A stretch of 64,000 nt of DNA from NCBI RefSeq assembly GCF_914271485.1, contig NZ_CAJZAG010000007.1, positions 124,001 through 188,000 of the forward strand. Reading direction: 5' to 3'. The notes under the pieces are model-generated. The model had not been told where the DNA came from. It saw nothing but the letters and a program-made list of their open reading frames with translations, and did not search any database. A program made the position numbers and the translations under genes. Position 1 is the first letter of the stretch. Each line of letters begins with the position of its first letter. This document shows, in pieces, positions 33,001-40,656 of this stretch. This DNA is from Cupriavidus pampae (lineage in GTDB: Bacteria; Pseudomonadota; Gammaproteobacteria; Burkholderiales; Burkholderiaceae).

Positions 33001-34375
33001 GCAGCGTGTTGAGGTCGAAGGTCGGCGCCTTGAGCGCGAACTTGCGCAGCACGTTCTGGCGATCGCGCGTCCAGTCGATGGTGACCTTGCGCATGCCTTC
33101 ACGCAGACCCGGGTCGCTCGGGCTGGGCGGGCCGGCGATCGGCTCGGCCTGCCACAGCAGCGTGTCGATCGTCAGCCGGTTGTTGCCGGCGCGGTCGGCG
33201 CTGTGGATCAGATAGGCCTGCGCGTTGGCGAGCTTGAGCGGCGCGGGCGCGCCGGTCAGCTGCAGATCCACCGCGCTGGCGCGTAACCGGGTCTGGCTGC
33301 GCTGGATATTGCCGCCGCGGAAATCCACGGTGCCGCTGGTGCTGAAGGTGCCGCTATCCACCTTGTCGAAGATCGGCAGGTAGCGCTGCACCACGGGCAA
33401 TTGCACCTGCGTGAAGTCCCAGTCGGCCTGGCCGTTCCAGTGCATCCAATTGCCGGCGTCGTGCAGGTAGTCGTGGCGGAAGCTGGCCTGGATCACGAGC
33501 GGCTGCGGTGCCAGCGCGCCACTGCGCGCCTCCAGCCGCAGCGTGTGATGCCCGCCGTTGCGCAGCGCGCTGAAGTGGATATCGGCCACATCGAGCTGCG
33601 GCAGGCCCGCGCGTTCGTCCAGCCAGCGCAGGTTGCCGCTGGTCAGCTCGATGCTGCCCTGGCTCATCAGCCAGTTAAGAAAGCGGTCGTCGCCGGCGGT
33701 GCTCGCCTGGGTTTCCACCGGCACTCCGGCCACCAGCAGCATGCCGTCCTTGGTACGGCGGATCAGCACATCGGTACCACTCGCCTTGAGGCTGGCGAAC
33801 TGCAGGCTCAGGCCCGCCAGCGACTGCCAGGCCAGCGTGCCGTCGAGTGTGCCGGTCTGCAACAGCACGCGCTGCTGGGTGTCCACGGCGCGCACATTGC
33901 GCGCCCGGAAGGCCGGATGCCAGCCGTCCCAGAACGTGTCGAGCTCGCCGATGGTGAATTGCGCATGCAGCTCGGTGGAGGCGCGTTGCTCGAGCCATTT
34001 GCGGGCTTCGTGGGCCTGCGGCCACAGCACGAAGCGCACCAGCAGGCCGATGGCCAGCGCCAGCACCGCGAGTATCAGCGCCACACGCACGACCATGCGC
34101 GCGAGCCAGCGCCAGCACGGATGGTTCACCGCGGTGCGGAAGGCATGCCACAACTGCCGGGGCAGCGCGCCAGCGAACGTGCGCCAGCCGCGCGTATTGG
34201 AAGACGTGTGAGGGGTGTTCAAACCGGAAGCGTGAGAAGAGCCGGGGTGTGCGTTGGCGGTGGCGTCGAATACTGTCGGGGACGGCTGGGTGGACGCCAG
34301 TAAGGTGGTGGATTCGCTGCCCGCGCGCGCAGGGGTCGCGGAACCGTCGGCGGAGGCGGAAGGGCGGCTGGACAT
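30017..34375 (-). CDS. yhdP: YhdP-family AsmA-like envelope protein
   Basis: 1452 residues from ATG 34375; the extension to 34642 is antisense to glnE. After ~90 Ser/Thr/Ala-rich residues a membrane segment (VVRVALILAVLALAIGLLV) anchors the protein in the inner membrane, with the rest periplasmic. The repeated beta-strand pattern and the segments VDFRGGNIQRSQTRLRAS and GTYNAVVSV-like stretches are those of YhdP (DUF3971/AsmA2). The C-terminus contains VVPRINAATTSVAAAFINP and GIGTLAAQLLF. YhdP, TamB and YdbH carry phospholipids to the outer membrane. Unlike E. coli, it has a long cytoplasmic low-complexity N-terminus. Confidence 0.9.
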   Translation of the reverse strand: MSSRPSASADGSATPARAGSESTTLLASTQPSPTVFDATANAHPGSSHASGLNTPHTSSNTRGWRTFAGALPRQLWHAFRTAVNHPCWRWLARMVVRVALILAVLALAIGLLVRFVLWPQAHEARKWLEQRASTELHAQFTIGELDTFWDGWHPAFRARNVRAVDTQQRVLLQTGTLDGTLAWQSLAGLSLQFASLKASGTDVLIRRTKDGMLLVAGVPVETQASTAGDDRFLNWLMSQGSIELTSGNLRWLDERAGLPQLDVADIHFSALRNGGHHTLRLEARSGALAPQPLVIQASFRHDYLHDAGNWMHWNGQADWDFTQVQLPVVQRYLPIFDKVDSGTFSTSGTVDFRGGNIQRSQTRLRASAVDLQLTGAPAPLKLANAQAYLIHSADRAGNNRLTIDTLLWQAEPIAGPPSPSDPGLREGMRKVTIDWTRDRQNVLRKFALKAPTFDLNTLRALATSMPIDTEMLRQLRALQPAGHIDNLDVAWVRERVGLLDNRPGVPHYTVQGTLRGVSMNGQPAVPAMSADGHPRVGTPGFSRLSGSFSFDDRQGTARVDSAGATLIFPGLFEEPRVPFDELAGEVRWTHEQDKLVIRTEGLRFANADLAGTVRGSWRAGGDGASGIADLSGELARVQAARVVRYLPASMPHTRQYLSGALVGGDGADVKFLLRGDLFHFPFQGQFEKAGDFRVDVPLHRVSYQVAPHESGPTGGKAWPDFSEIDGHLLFQRNTMSFTVKRAAVQGIAGVTLHDVSGQIDDLSETGRLHVEGMGQGPLAAFLRYVAASPVRGWIGGVTDEARGQGNGELKLKLDMPLDHAVDSKVEGQFRFPGNDVVLMPELPPLGGATGSIAFNEHGFRLDNMRGRFIGGEARLGGGTQPDNSTRVTVTGNTSAAGIREVLASSSLAALGARLEGGTSYNAVVSVRDKRLQVQVGTELNGMAVDLPAPLGKTASQEIPLRFDLRPLPVTSRGNTATPDEMVIQYGNALNMRYVLHRGETTEVLAGGIGVQQPAPQPVSGVTAAISADHLDVDTWRKLFDASAGKDGGKGSDIPAPGGHVDRSSPFLPERVTVRARAVDAFGRNLDDVTFDADRARGGWNMKIASTQINGTAQWRRDANSPTGALNVRLARLDIPDASDNGHMTDTMASNIDELPAIDLVTDQFVLHGRDYGKVELRAHTAIEGADSVWTLDKLTIEQPGGTFTGNGSWRLPRRLRDAAAVTNPDASARRTLLNFKLEIRDAGAMLDRMGMPHTLRDGNGSLEGRVYWKGSPLSIDYPTLSGKLALHLENGQILSVDPGAARLLGVLSLQSLLRFATLDFRSVTSRGTVFDDVTGNGTIENGVGTIESFRMKSNQINAAMTGSANLLRETQDLDVEVVPRINAATTSVAAAFINPVLGIGTLAAQLLFADEFSKVFTQHYRVTGSWADPQVTKVDDPKTRAPVQDRSGAYPR

Positions 34376-34437
34376 GGGCAGATTATCCGACAATACTAGC
34401 CGCTCTCCAAAGGGGTCCCGAACTAAAAGATTACTGA

Positions 34438-37400
34438 ATGACTGCCTCCGATCCGACAGGTTCCTCACCGGTTGCCACACCGAGCTCCGCGAGTGGCACG
34501 CCGAGCGCCGCGCCCGGTGCCGCACCGAATGCAGCGCCGAACGCCACCGCATCCGCGGACCCGACCGTCGTCGATCCGACCGCGGCCTCCGGGACTGCGG
34601 ATCCGGTGGCCGGGAATGACGCCGCCGCCACTTCCGGCGCACTCGGCACCATGACCGACGGTGCCTTCGCGACCATGCCGGCGCAGGATCTGGCCGCCCT
34701 CGATAGCAAGGGACACGTATTGTACTCGGCGGCCTATTCGCATTACGCGCGCCGCGTCATGCAGGCGCGCCCCGAGGTGACGGAGGTGGTGACGCAGGCC
34801 GCTGGCGTGCCGCTCACGCGCGCCTGGATGGAAGCGCGGCTCGCCGCGCTGCATGAGCCCGGGGCTGACGGGGCGGACGTCGACGCCGCGGCCGGCCGCG
34901 CGCTGCGCCGGCTGCGCGCGGAAGTCATGTGCGTGGTGATCGAGCGCGATCTGCGCGGTGCCGCCGCGCTGGGCGAGGTCACCGGCGCGATGACGGATCT
35001 GGCCGAACTGGCGATCCAGCACGGCCTGCATGTGCTCGGCAACGATCTGGCCGCGACCTTCGGCCGGCCGACCTGCAGACAGGGCGCCGAGGTGCAGGAA
35101 CTGGTGGTGGTCGGCATGGGCAAGCTCGGCGGCCGCGAACTCAATGTCTCTTCGGACATCGACCTGATCTTCCTGTATGACGAGGACGGCGAGACGCAGG
35201 GGGGCACGCGCAGCCTTTCCAACCATGAATACTTCATCCGGCTGGGCCGGCGCCTGATCAACCTGCTGTCCGAGGTCACGGCTGACGGTTACGTGTTCCG
35301 CGTGGACATGCGGCTGCGTCCGAACGGCGATGCGGGGCCCCTGGTGTGCAGCCTCGGCATGCTCGAGGAATATCTGATCGTGCAGGGGCGCGAGTGGGAG
35401 CGCTATGCGTGGATCAAGGGCCGGATCGTATCGGCGCAGGACTCGCCGCACGCGCAGCGTACGGCGGCATTGCTGGAGCGGCTGACCACGCCGTTCATCT
35501 TCCGGCGCTACCTCGACTACGGCGTGATCGCGGCCATTCGCTCGCTGCATGCGCAGATCCGCGCGGAGGCGGCCAAGCGCAGTGGTGGGCTGGCCGGGCA
35601 CGGCATGAACCAGCGCTCGTTCAATATCAAGCTCGGTCGCGGCGGCATTCGCGAAATCGAGTTTATGGCACAGGTGTTTCAGCTGATCCGCGGCGGGCAG
35701 GATCCCGCGCTGCGCGTGCGGCCGACGCTCGAAGTGCTGTCGGTGGCCGTCGGGCGCAATTTGCTGCCGGCAGGGCAGGCCGAGCAACTGGCCGATGCGT
35801 ATCGCTTCCTGCGGCAGCTCGAGCATCGGCTGCAGTATCGCGACGATGCGCAGACCCATCACCTGCCGACCACGCCTGAAGAACAGCAGGCTGTGGCGCT
35901 GTCGATGGGATGCGCGGACTGGCAGGCGCTGGTCGAGCGCATGTATGCGTTGCAGGAGCCCGTGGCGCAGCAGTTCGAGGCGACCTTCGCCGATCCGTAC
36001 GCCGAGGGCGATACGCAGCCGGCCGAGGAGTTGTGGCCCGAGCTCGTACGCGAGGAAGTGGCCACGCGCGCCACGCAGGATGGTCCGGACCAGAGCGACG
36101 AGACGGATCCCGGCTCTTCGCCATGCCAGCGCCTGCAGGCGGTGGGGTTTCTCGATTGCACGGGTCTCTACGACCGCCTGCGCGCGATTGCCACCTCGGT
36201 ACGCTACCGCGCGTTGTCGGAAACCAGCCGCGCGCGTTTCGATCAACTCGTGAACCGCGCGCTCGATCTGGCCGCGAAGCAGGACGATGCCGATAGCACG
36301 ATCGCGCGCTTCCTCGACTTCCTCGATGCGATCAGCCGGCGCGCGTCGTATCTGTCGCTGCTATCCGAATATCCGCAGGCGATGGATCGCGTGGCCCACA
36401 CGTTGCACGCCTCGCGCTGGGCGGCCGCCTATCTGACGCGGCATCCGCAACTGCTCGACGAACTGCTCGACAGCGATGCGCTGGCCGGCGCGCCGGACTG
36501 GCCCGCATTCCGGAGCCGGCTGGGCGAGCGTCTGGCCGCGTCCGATGGGCAGGTGGAAACGCAGATGGACATCCTGCGGCGCGAGCACCATGCGGAGACC
36601 TTCCGCGTGCTGCTGCAGGATTTACGCGGCACGCTGACGGTGGAGCAGATCGCGGACCGGCTCTCGGATCTGGCCGATGCGATGCTCGAGGTCACGTTGC
36701 AGGCGGTGTGGCGGCAGCTGGCCACGCGTCACATCGAGACGCCACGCTTCGCGGTGATCGCCTATGGCCGCCTCGGTGGCAAGGAGCTCGGCTATTCGTC
36801 GGACCTCGATATCGTGTTCCTGTACGACGATCCGCACGATCGCGCGCCCGAGGTGTATGCAGCCTATGCGCGCCGGCTTATCACCTGGCTCACGAGCCAT
36901 ACCGCGGCCGGCATGCTGTTCGATGTGGACACGCGTCTGCGTCCCAATGGCGAGGCGGGGCTGCTGGTCACGAGTTTCGATGCGTTCCGTCGCTATCAAT
37001 TCCGCGAGGGCGACAACACCGCGTGGGTGTGGGAGCACCAGGCGCTGACGCGCGCGCGCTTCTGCGCTGGCGATGAAGAGATCGGCGCGCGCTTCGAGTC
37101 GCTGCGCAAGGACGTGTTGAGCCAGCCGCGCGATGCGGCCACGCTGCGTGCCGATATCGTGGAGATGCGCGGCAAGGTCTCGGAGGGGCATCCGAATCCG
37201 ACTGGTCTGTTCGACCTCAAGCACGACCGTGGTGGCATGGTCGATATCGAGTTCACGGTGCAGTATCTCGTGCTGCTGCACAGCGGCACGCATGCGGCGC
37301 TCACGCGCAACGCGGGCAATATTGCGCTGCTGCGTATCGCGGGCGAACTCGGCCTGATCGATGCCGCATTGGCGGCCGAGGTCGGCAACGCGTATCGCCT

Positions 37401-37527
37401 GTTCCGCGCCCGCCAGCACCAGATCCGGCTCGACGGCCATGCGCAGGCTCGTGTGCAACCCGCGAGCGTCGCTGGCGAGACGGAAAAGGTGAGGGCGCTG
37501 TGGCACGCGGTGTTCGGTGACGCCTGA
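34438..37527 (+). CDS. glnE: Glutamine synthetase adenylyltransferase/deadenylase
   Basis: 1029 residues, longer than the usual ~950 because of ~85 Ala/Pro/Thr-rich residues at the N-terminus; a start at the internal ATG 34651 would remove most of it. Two nucleotidyltransferase halves are clear: MGKLGGRELNVSSDIDLIFLYDE (near residue 238) and YGRLGGKELGYSSDLDIVFLYDD (near 787), each followed by a GlnD-type helical region. The first removes AMP and the second adds it to glutamine synthetase, under PII control. It is divergent from yhdP across 62 bases. The rhombosortase gene overlaps its end. Confidence 0.95.
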   Translation: MTASDPTGSSPVATPSSASGTPSAAPGAAPNAAPNATASADPTVVDPTAASGTADPVAGNDAAATSGALGTMTDGAFATMPAQDLAALDSKGHVLYSAAYSHYARRVMQARPEVTEVVTQAAGVPLTRAWMEARLAALHEPGADGADVDAAAGRALRRLRAEVMCVVIERDLRGAAALGEVTGAMTDLAELAIQHGLHVLGNDLAATFGRPTCRQGAEVQELVVVGMGKLGGRELNVSSDIDLIFLYDEDGETQGGTRSLSNHEYFIRLGRRLINLLSEVTADGYVFRVDMRLRPNGDAGPLVCSLGMLEEYLIVQGREWERYAWIKGRIVSAQDSPHAQRTAALLERLTTPFIFRRYLDYGVIAAIRSLHAQIRAEAAKRSGGLAGHGMNQRSFNIKLGRGGIREIEFMAQVFQLIRGGQDPALRVRPTLEVLSVAVGRNLLPAGQAEQLADAYRFLRQLEHRLQYRDDAQTHHLPTTPEEQQAVALSMGCADWQALVERMYALQEPVAQQFEATFADPYAEGDTQPAEELWPELVREEVATRATQDGPDQSDETDPGSSPCQRLQAVGFLDCTGLYDRLRAIATSVRYRALSETSRARFDQLVNRALDLAAKQDDADSTIARFLDFLDAISRRASYLSLLSEYPQAMDRVAHTLHASRWAAAYLTRHPQLLDELLDSDALAGAPDWPAFRSRLGERLAASDGQVETQMDILRREHHAETFRVLLQDLRGTLTVEQIADRLSDLADAMLEVTLQAVWRQLATRHIETPRFAVIAYGRLGGKELGYSSDLDIVFLYDDPHDRAPEVYAAYARRLITWLTSHTAAGMLFDVDTRLRPNGEAGLLVTSFDAFRRYQFREGDNTAWVWEHQALTRARFCAGDEEIGARFESLRKDVLSQPRDAATLRADIVEMRGKVSEGHPNPTGLFDLKHDRGGMVDIEFTVQYLVLLHSGTHAALTRNAGNIALLRIAGELGLIDAALAAEVGNAYRLFRARQHQIRLDGHAQARVQPASVAGETEKVRALWHAVFGDA

Positions 37528-38134
37528 AAACACGACGTCCGGGCGGCGGGGCGCTGGCACCGGCGCCATGATGGCCACGGTCGCCGGCGTGGCGCTGCTG
37601 TCGGCGCTGTTCACATTCGTGCCATGGCTGCACGCGCACGGGCTCTACATGCGCGATGCGGTGCGCGTCGATGGCCAGTGGTGGCGCATCGTCACGGCGA
37701 TGTGGGTCCATCTGAGCTGGAAGCACTGGCTGGTGGACGTGGCCGCCGCCACCGGCCTGCTGCTGCTGACCGGACGCGAAGCACGCCCGCGCGACATGTT
37801 GGCGGTGCTGGTGATCTGCGGCGTGGTCGCGCAAATCGCCATGCTGCGCATCGCGTCGATCGGCTGGTACGGCGGACTGTCGGGCGCGCTGCACGGGCTG
37901 GCGCTATGGGGCGGCCTGCGCCTGCTTCAGGCCCCGGGCCTGTCCCGCGTGATCGGCGTGGTGATGTGCGTCGCCGTGCTGGTCAAGGTATGGACCGAAC
38001 AGTCATGGCTCGCGGCCATCGTGTTCGATCCATCATGGAACTTCGGCATCGTCCGCGCCGCCCACGCGGCGGGCGCCGTCGCGGGCCTTGCATGCTGGGT
38101 ACTACAGGAGTGGTGGAGCAACCGCCGGCGCTAG
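37517..38134 (+). CDS. rrtA: Rhombosortase (rhomboid-family intramembrane protease)
   Basis: 205 residues from GTG 37517, overlapping the glnE stop by 11 bases; ATG 37568 is an alternative start. About six membrane segments are visible. WWRIVTAMWVHLSWKHWLVD corresponds to the rhomboid loop, YGGLSGALHGLALWGG holds the catalytic Ser of the GxSG motif, and RAAHAAGAVAGLACW the catalytic His. Rhombosortases are compact rhomboids that process proteins with a GlyGly-CTERM tail. The converging serine protease gene encodes just such a tail, so enzyme and substrate are neighbours. Confidence 0.88.
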   Translation: MTPENTTSGRRGAGTGAMMATVAGVALLSALFTFVPWLHAHGLYMRDAVRVDGQWWRIVTAMWVHLSWKHWLVDVAAATGLLLLTGREARPRDMLAVLVICGVVAQIAMLRIASIGWYGGLSGALHGLALWGGLRLLQAPGLSRVIGVVMCVAVLVKVWTEQSWLAAIVFDPSWNFGIVRAAHAAGAVAGLACWVLQEWWSNRRR

Positions 38135-38144
38135 TCACCAAAGG

Positions 38145-38303
38145 CTTACTCCCTCTCCCTCATTGAGGCCACCGCGCGGGGCATCGCATGCTCACGGTTT
38201 GCTCCCCTCTCCCTCAGGGAGAGGGGCCGGGGGAGAGGGTGAAACTAGATTGACCTACTGTTTGCTCCCCTCTCCCTCGGGGAGAGGGGCCGGGGGTGAG
38301 GGC
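38145..38303. repeat. Intergenic palindromic repeat cluster (copy 2)
   Basis: Contains GGTTTGCTCCCC (from 38196), CTCCCTCAGGGAG within a longer palindrome, a GGGGGAGAGGGTGAAA tail, an AT-rich spacer, then GTTTGCTCCCC and CTCCCTCGGGGAG, ending in GGGGGTGAGGGC. The order and spacing match 1370-1478 closely. It lies between the ends of the rhombosortase and protease genes, so it also could act as a bidirectional terminator. Confidence 0.75.
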
Positions 38304-38312
38304 AGCAACGTT

Positions 38313-40004
38313 TCAACCGCGCCGCCGCAACCCAAATCCCACCATCCCACCAAACGCCAGCAACACCGCTACCCAAGGTGCCACCGCACCACCACCGCCG
38401 CCACCACCACCACCCGAATCGGCAACCGGCTGCGCCGCCGGCGGCGTGGTCACGGCCGACGGCGGCGTCGGTGCCAGCGCCACCGCCGCATCGGCATCCA
38501 GCAACCCCGCCCCGCACACCGCCGTCGTCGACCGCGTGCAGAACGTATTCGCCGGGTGTGCCCGCGCGGTGGCTTTCAGCGTGGCGACAATCTGGGCCGG
38601 CGTCAGCGATGGGTTGACCGACAGCATCAACGAAATCACCCCCGACACCATCGGCGTGGCAAAGCTCGTCCCTTGCGAGAGATTCACCGTGTAGTTGCCG
38701 GCCACCGTCGGGCCATCGTTCGACAGCGTACGGATAAACGACTGCCCGCCGACGCAAGCGCCGTTCTGCACTTTCGAATTGCCGCAGCCACCCCCGGGCG
38801 CGCTGATCGCAACCTGCGGCCCGACATTGGCAAAGCTCGCATTCTCGCCATCGTTCGCATGCGCGGTGACCGCGATCACACCGGCGCAGTCGGCCGGCGC
38901 TTCCACCGCGCCCGCCACCTGCCCAGGCGCGGCATTGCCAGCCGCAGCCACCACCACCACGCCGCGCGCGGCCAGATCGGTAATCGCCTGCTGCTCGATG
39001 GAGCTACAGGTGCCGCCCCCAAGGCTGACGTTGATCACGCGCGCCGGCGTCGGATTGTCCGGCACGCCCGGCACCGACAACCCACCCGCCCAGCGCATGC
39101 CATCGACGGTATCGGACAACTGCGCGCCGCAGCGCCCCGATACGCGCACCGGCTGAATCTGCGCATTCCAGTCGACCCCGGCGACATTGATGCCGTTGTT
39201 GGTCAGCGCCCCCAGCACCCCGGCCACGCGCGTACCGTGCCAACTGCTGGGTTGCGCCGTGGTGACCGTACCATCGGAGCAGACCGTGCCGGCCGGCTCA
39301 AAGTCGCCCGCATCGATCGGATTGGCGTCGCGGCCGTCGCCGTCGTTGGAGACCGACGTCGAACTGATGAAGTCGTAGCCGGGAATGATGCGGCTACCGA
39401 GGTCGGGATGCGGCAGATAGCCGGTATCGACCACCGCCACGACAATCGCATTGCTGCCCCGCGTGCGATCCCATGCGCGCGGCAGATTCACGCCCCCAGC
39501 CACCTGCTGCGGCGAACCGAGGTAGGTCTGGTTCGTGGCGAAGTCCGGATCGTTCGGCACGGTGTCATGCAGCCGCAGCCAGCGATCGGGCACCGCATCG
39601 GCAATGCGCGGATCCTTGCGCAGCCGCGCCGCCACCGCCTCGGGGTCTTCACCCGATGCGTTTGCCACCGACAGCAGTTGCATCGCGCCGCCCATCTTGC
39701 GTCGAACCGACAGCGCCACACCTGTGGTGTCCTGGAGCTGCCGCATGCGCTTGTCCGTCTCCGCAGCGTTGTCCGAGGGCGCCTGCCCGTCGCGCCAGCG
39801 CACGATGTAGTTGCCGGTATAGCGCGGCGCCGGCTTCAGCCGTACCGTGCTATCGCCCTGGGCGGACACCGGCGTCGCCAGCGCGGCGGCCGCCGCCGCG
39901 ACCAGCGCCAGTGACATCACGCGGATGCCTGCATGCGAGCGCCATCGATCGAGGCGGGATGCAATGTTTGACCAGGACATTGACTGTGGCGCTGCTACGG
40001 GCAT
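38313..40004 (-). CDS. GlyGly-CTERM subtilisin-like (S8) serine protease
   Basis: 563 residues from ATG 40004, with AGGAG 7 bases upstream. A signal peptide ends ATPVSAQG. A propeptide follows (GNYIVRWRDG, LRKDPRIADAVPDRWLRLHD). The catalytic triad is Asp in VVAVVDTGYLPHPDLG (~190), His in SWHGTRVAGVLGA (~256) and Ser in GTSFATPMVSGVISLM (~446). The C-terminus is a Gly run, a hydrophobic helix (APWVAVLLAFGGMVGFGL) and RRRG, the tripartite GlyGly-CTERM signal. Rhombosortase, encoded beside it, should cleave this tail before release or surface attachment through type II secretion. Confidence 0.92.
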   Translation of the reverse strand: MPVAAPQSMSWSNIASRLDRWRSHAGIRVMSLALVAAAAAALATPVSAQGDSTVRLKPAPRYTGNYIVRWRDGQAPSDNAAETDKRMRQLQDTTGVALSVRRKMGGAMQLLSVANASGEDPEAVAARLRKDPRIADAVPDRWLRLHDTVPNDPDFATNQTYLGSPQQVAGGVNLPRAWDRTRGSNAIVVAVVDTGYLPHPDLGSRIIPGYDFISSTSVSNDGDGRDANPIDAGDFEPAGTVCSDGTVTTAQPSSWHGTRVAGVLGALTNNGINVAGVDWNAQIQPVRVSGRCGAQLSDTVDGMRWAGGLSVPGVPDNPTPARVINVSLGGGTCSSIEQQAITDLAARGVVVVAAAGNAAPGQVAGAVEAPADCAGVIAVTAHANDGENASFANVGPQVAISAPGGGCGNSKVQNGACVGGQSFIRTLSNDGPTVAGNYTVNLSQGTSFATPMVSGVISLMLSVNPSLTPAQIVATLKATARAHPANTFCTRSTTAVCGAGLLDADAAVALAPTPPSAVTTPPAAQPVADSGGGGGGGGGAVAPWVAVLLAFGGMVGFGLRRRG

Positions 40005-40112
40005 CGAGGGCTCCTGAATATTTTCTAGTACAGCAAGTAACAACCTACATGAAAGATTTTCTACGAAGGTGCCGCGCCAAACATCTGTTCGACAAGGCGC
40101 CCGACAACACAA

Positions 40113-40610
40113 TTAATTAGGGGGCATGTCACGCGTGTTCGGCATCGTGCGATGCGGCTTGAGCATGCGATCGGGCTCGGCGGTCTCGATGCGCGGCGCG
40201 GCGCGTAGCGTCGTCGCCGCCTGCTCGAGCGTGGCATCGGCCGACTTGCTGATGGCCGTCACCAGCCATACGCCGCCCGACATCGGCCGCTTGACCACAT
40301 ACCGGTAAGGCCCGGCAATCCCCGCCAGCAGCTTGCCGGCATCTTCGGACACGATTACCGCGGGTGGCGTGAAGCGAACCATGATGTCGCCAATGGCGCG
40401 ATCGTCGGTGATGCTGCCCGGCGGTGGCGTGTACGAGCGCGCTTCGGAGGCACATCCCGACATGGCGCCAAAGCCGGCGAAGGCCGCGGCGGCCAGCAAC
40501 GCGCTCAACGCGTTGCGCGCGGGAGAACGCAGGCCGGCACCCGCCGGCGCGCGACGGCGCGACGGGGCATCCTGCAAGGTGGGGCGGCCAGGCCGCTTGC
40601 CAGTGATCAT
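40113..40610 (-). CDS. Small lipoprotein resembling the subtilase propeptide
   Basis: 165 residues with a signal region ending AMSGC, so probably lipidated; the true start may lie inside the basic N-terminal stretch. The rest is one domain: IGDIMVRFTPPAVIVS, YRYVVKRPMSGGVWLVT, and LRAAPRIETAEPDRMLKPHR followed by TMPNTRD. The last segment parallels the protease's own propeptide end (LRKDPRIADAVPDRWLRLHD followed by TVPNDPD). It lies 108 bases upstream of the protease gene on the same strand. It could be a stand-alone chaperone or inhibitor of the I9 kind acting on the neighbouring protease. Function is inferred. Confidence 0.7.
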   Translation of the reverse strand: MITGKRPGRPTLQDAPSRRRAPAGAGLRSPARNALSALLAAAAFAGFGAMSGCASEARSYTPPPGSITDDRAIGDIMVRFTPPAVIVSEDAGKLLAGIAGPYRYVVKRPMSGGVWLVTAISKSADATLEQAATTLRAAPRIETAEPDRMLKPHRTMPNTRDMPPN

Positions 40611-40656
40611 CGTTGCCTAACTCCTGGATCGCGGCGCGGCGCGCCTGTCCGTAACA

